A stretch of 64,000 nt of DNA, taken from positions 623,203-687,202 of the forward strand of contig CAWFTP010000006.1 of NCBI GenBank assembly GCA_963818885.1, written 5' to 3'. This document shows positions 62,769 to 64,000 of the stretch, in pieces. Each line of letters begins with the position of its first letter. Positions within the stretch are counted from its first letter, which is position 1. Below the pieces are notes generated by a model. That model saw only the letters and a list, made by a program, of their open reading frames with translations, ran no database searches and was not told where the DNA came from. The position numbers and the translations under genes were made by a program. The stretch comes from DATFDN01 sp963818885. Lineage in GTDB: Bacteria; Pseudomonadota; Alphaproteobacteria; Acetobacterales; Acetobacteraceae.

Positions 62769-64000
62769 TCAGCGCGCGCCGGTGGGAATGTCCTTGAACG
62801 CCACGTCCTTGTCGGCGCGCATGTCGGGCGGCAATCCCAGCACCCGCTCGGCGATGATGTTGCGCAGGATCTCATCGGTGCCGCCGGCGATGCGCAAGGC
62901 GGGTGAGTACAGCAGCGCCTCCTCGAACAATCCCTCGACCGGCATCTCCGGCCCCGCCTCCACCCCCGCCATGCCGAGCAGGTCGAGGCCATAGGCGGCG
63001 ATCTCCTGCAGCTTGTTCGCCGCGGTGACCTTGGTGATCGAGGACTCGGGCCCCGGCGTCTGCCCGCGCGAGAGCGCCGTCATCGTGCGATAGCGTGTGA
63101 AACGAAGCCCCTGCGTGCGCGTGTACCATTCGGCGAGCTTCTCCTTCACCGCGGCGTTGTCGAGCGCCGGCCCATCCTCCAGCATCATGTCGCGGGCAAG
63201 CGCGAACACCTCGGCGACATCCGGGCCGGGAGACTTCGCGCATCCCGTAACGCTCGCGCATCAGCGTGGTCAGCGCGACCTTCCACCCATCGCCCACCGC
63301 GCCGACGCGCAGACTGTCGGGGATGCGCACGTCGTTGAAGAACACCTCGTTGAAATGCGACGACCCCGACATCTGCCGGATCGGCCGGATCGTCAGCCCC
63401 TGCGAGTCCATCGGCATGATGAAATACGTCAGGCCCTTGTGCTTCGGCACGTCGAAATCGGTGCGCGCGACCAGCACGCCGAACTGGCAGTAATGCGCCC
63501 CCGAGGTCCAGATCTTCTGCCCGTTGATCACCCATCCGTCGCCGTCGCGCACCGCGCGGGTGCGCAGCGCGGCGAGATCGGAGCCCCCGGCCGGTTCGGA
63601 GAACAGCTGGCACCACACCTCGTCGGCACGCAGCGCCGGCGGCGCGTAGCGCTCGCGCTGTTCTTTCGTGCCGTGGGTGCAGATGGTGGGGATCGCCATG
63701 CCGAGGCCGATCCCGAAGATGCCGGTCAGCACGTCGTATTTCGATTCTTCCTGGGCGTAGATCACCTCCTGGATCGGGCTCCCCCCTCGTCCGCCCCATT
63801 CCTTCGGCCAGGAGATGCCGGCAAACCCCGCCTCGGCCTTGCGGCGCTGGAAGTCCTTGGCGGCCTCGAGCGCCCCCGGCTTGTCCTGCCCCCGCCGATA
63901 CCCCTCCACCTGGCCCGGCTTGCGCCGCGTGGCGTTGGCATCGAGGAACGCGCGAGCCTCGGCGCGGAAGGCGGCTTCCTCGGGGGTGTCGTCGAAGTCC
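62769..64000 (-). CDS. Acyl-CoA dehydrogenase, N-terminus beyond the window edge
   Basis: The joined frames give about 410 residues, lacking only the N-terminal few residues. FAGISWPKEWGGRGGS, WCQLFSEPAGGSDLAALRTR (FAD/substrate loop), GDGWVINGQKIWTSGAHY and the C-terminal RIAGGTDEILRNIIAERVLGLP identify the long-chain/branched acyl-CoA dehydrogenase group. The G run at 63228-63230 carries one extra base. It would oxidise an acyl-CoA with transfer to ETF. The gene runs off the right edge; the MFS gene follows it on the same strand. Confidence 0.9.

Overview
The window is GC-rich chromosomal DNA from an alphaproteobacterium. It most resembles the Rhodospirillales/Acetobacteraceae: hopanoid genes (hpnE, shc, hpnG), PHB-type acetoacetyl-CoA genes, a COQ9-family ubiquinone protein, an Hsp20/DUF1150 pair, a PEP-CTERM protein and many ABC importers all fit that assignment. 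The placement is an inference from gene content. No phage, complete IS, rRNA or CRISPR is visible.

Layout. 0-2.6 kb: a minus-strand operon of serine esterase, metallo-beta-lactamase hydrolase and the start of a flavin monooxygenase. 2.7-6.4 kb: SPFH protein, an adenylate-ligase remnant, CoA transferase scoAB and phaB. 6.6-9 kb: zinc-type CDF exporter, rpsU, def, COQ9. 9-12 kb: CHASE3 histidine kinase, response regulator and a receiver-HisKA_2 protein, convergent with phzF. 13-16.2 kb: HAF-repeat PEP-CTERM protein, succinate-semialdehyde dehydrogenase, small secreted protein. 17.2-22.4 kb: a tight operon joining a peptide-type ABC importer (no ATPase) to murQ and nagA, probably for muropeptide recovery. 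22.5-24 kb: nitroreductase, GST, cupin. 24.2-26.4 kb: tRNA-Ser(GCT), then a group of toxin-antitoxin genes and relics. 26.4-29.1 kb: an adenylyl cyclase with a c-type haem sensory domain, and a fatty acid desaturase. 29.2-33.8 kb: Hsp20/DUF1150 and hopanoid genes. 33.9-38.7 kb: a CxCC mini-protein divergent from an ArsR-methyltransferase and metH, with a palindrome between them. 39.5-42.5 kb: sugar-type ABC importer. 42.6-51.9 kb: a catabolic block (TauD, LLM oxidoreductase, DUF29, carboxymuconolactone decarboxylase-like protein, SDR, LivMHFG, acyl-CoA dehydrogenase, haloalkane dehalogenase). 52.1-56.2 kb: holB-metG-tatD-phnP-like housekeeping operon. 56.5-59.5 kb: second sugar-type importer. 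59.6-64 kb: hisC, truncated haemoglobin, SnoaL relic, MFS transporter and a partial acyl-CoA dehydrogenase.

A main caution concerns sequence quality. About 30 apparent frameshifts split otherwise normal genes. Nearly every one can be repaired by removing one base from a run of two or more identical bases. This points to homopolymer over-calling in the assembly rather than to gene decay. I therefore annotate those genes over their whole span and give the break positions. The toxin-antitoxin relics at 24.4-25.6 kb are different: they carry nonsense codons or truncations that such errors do not explain.

Two families of long palindromic intergenic repeats (REP/BIME-like) occupy most gene-free gaps. 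The most interesting biology is the haem-c adenylyl cyclase, the ATPase-less peptide importer fused into an amino-sugar recycling operon, and the CxCC mini-protein sharing an operator with metH.
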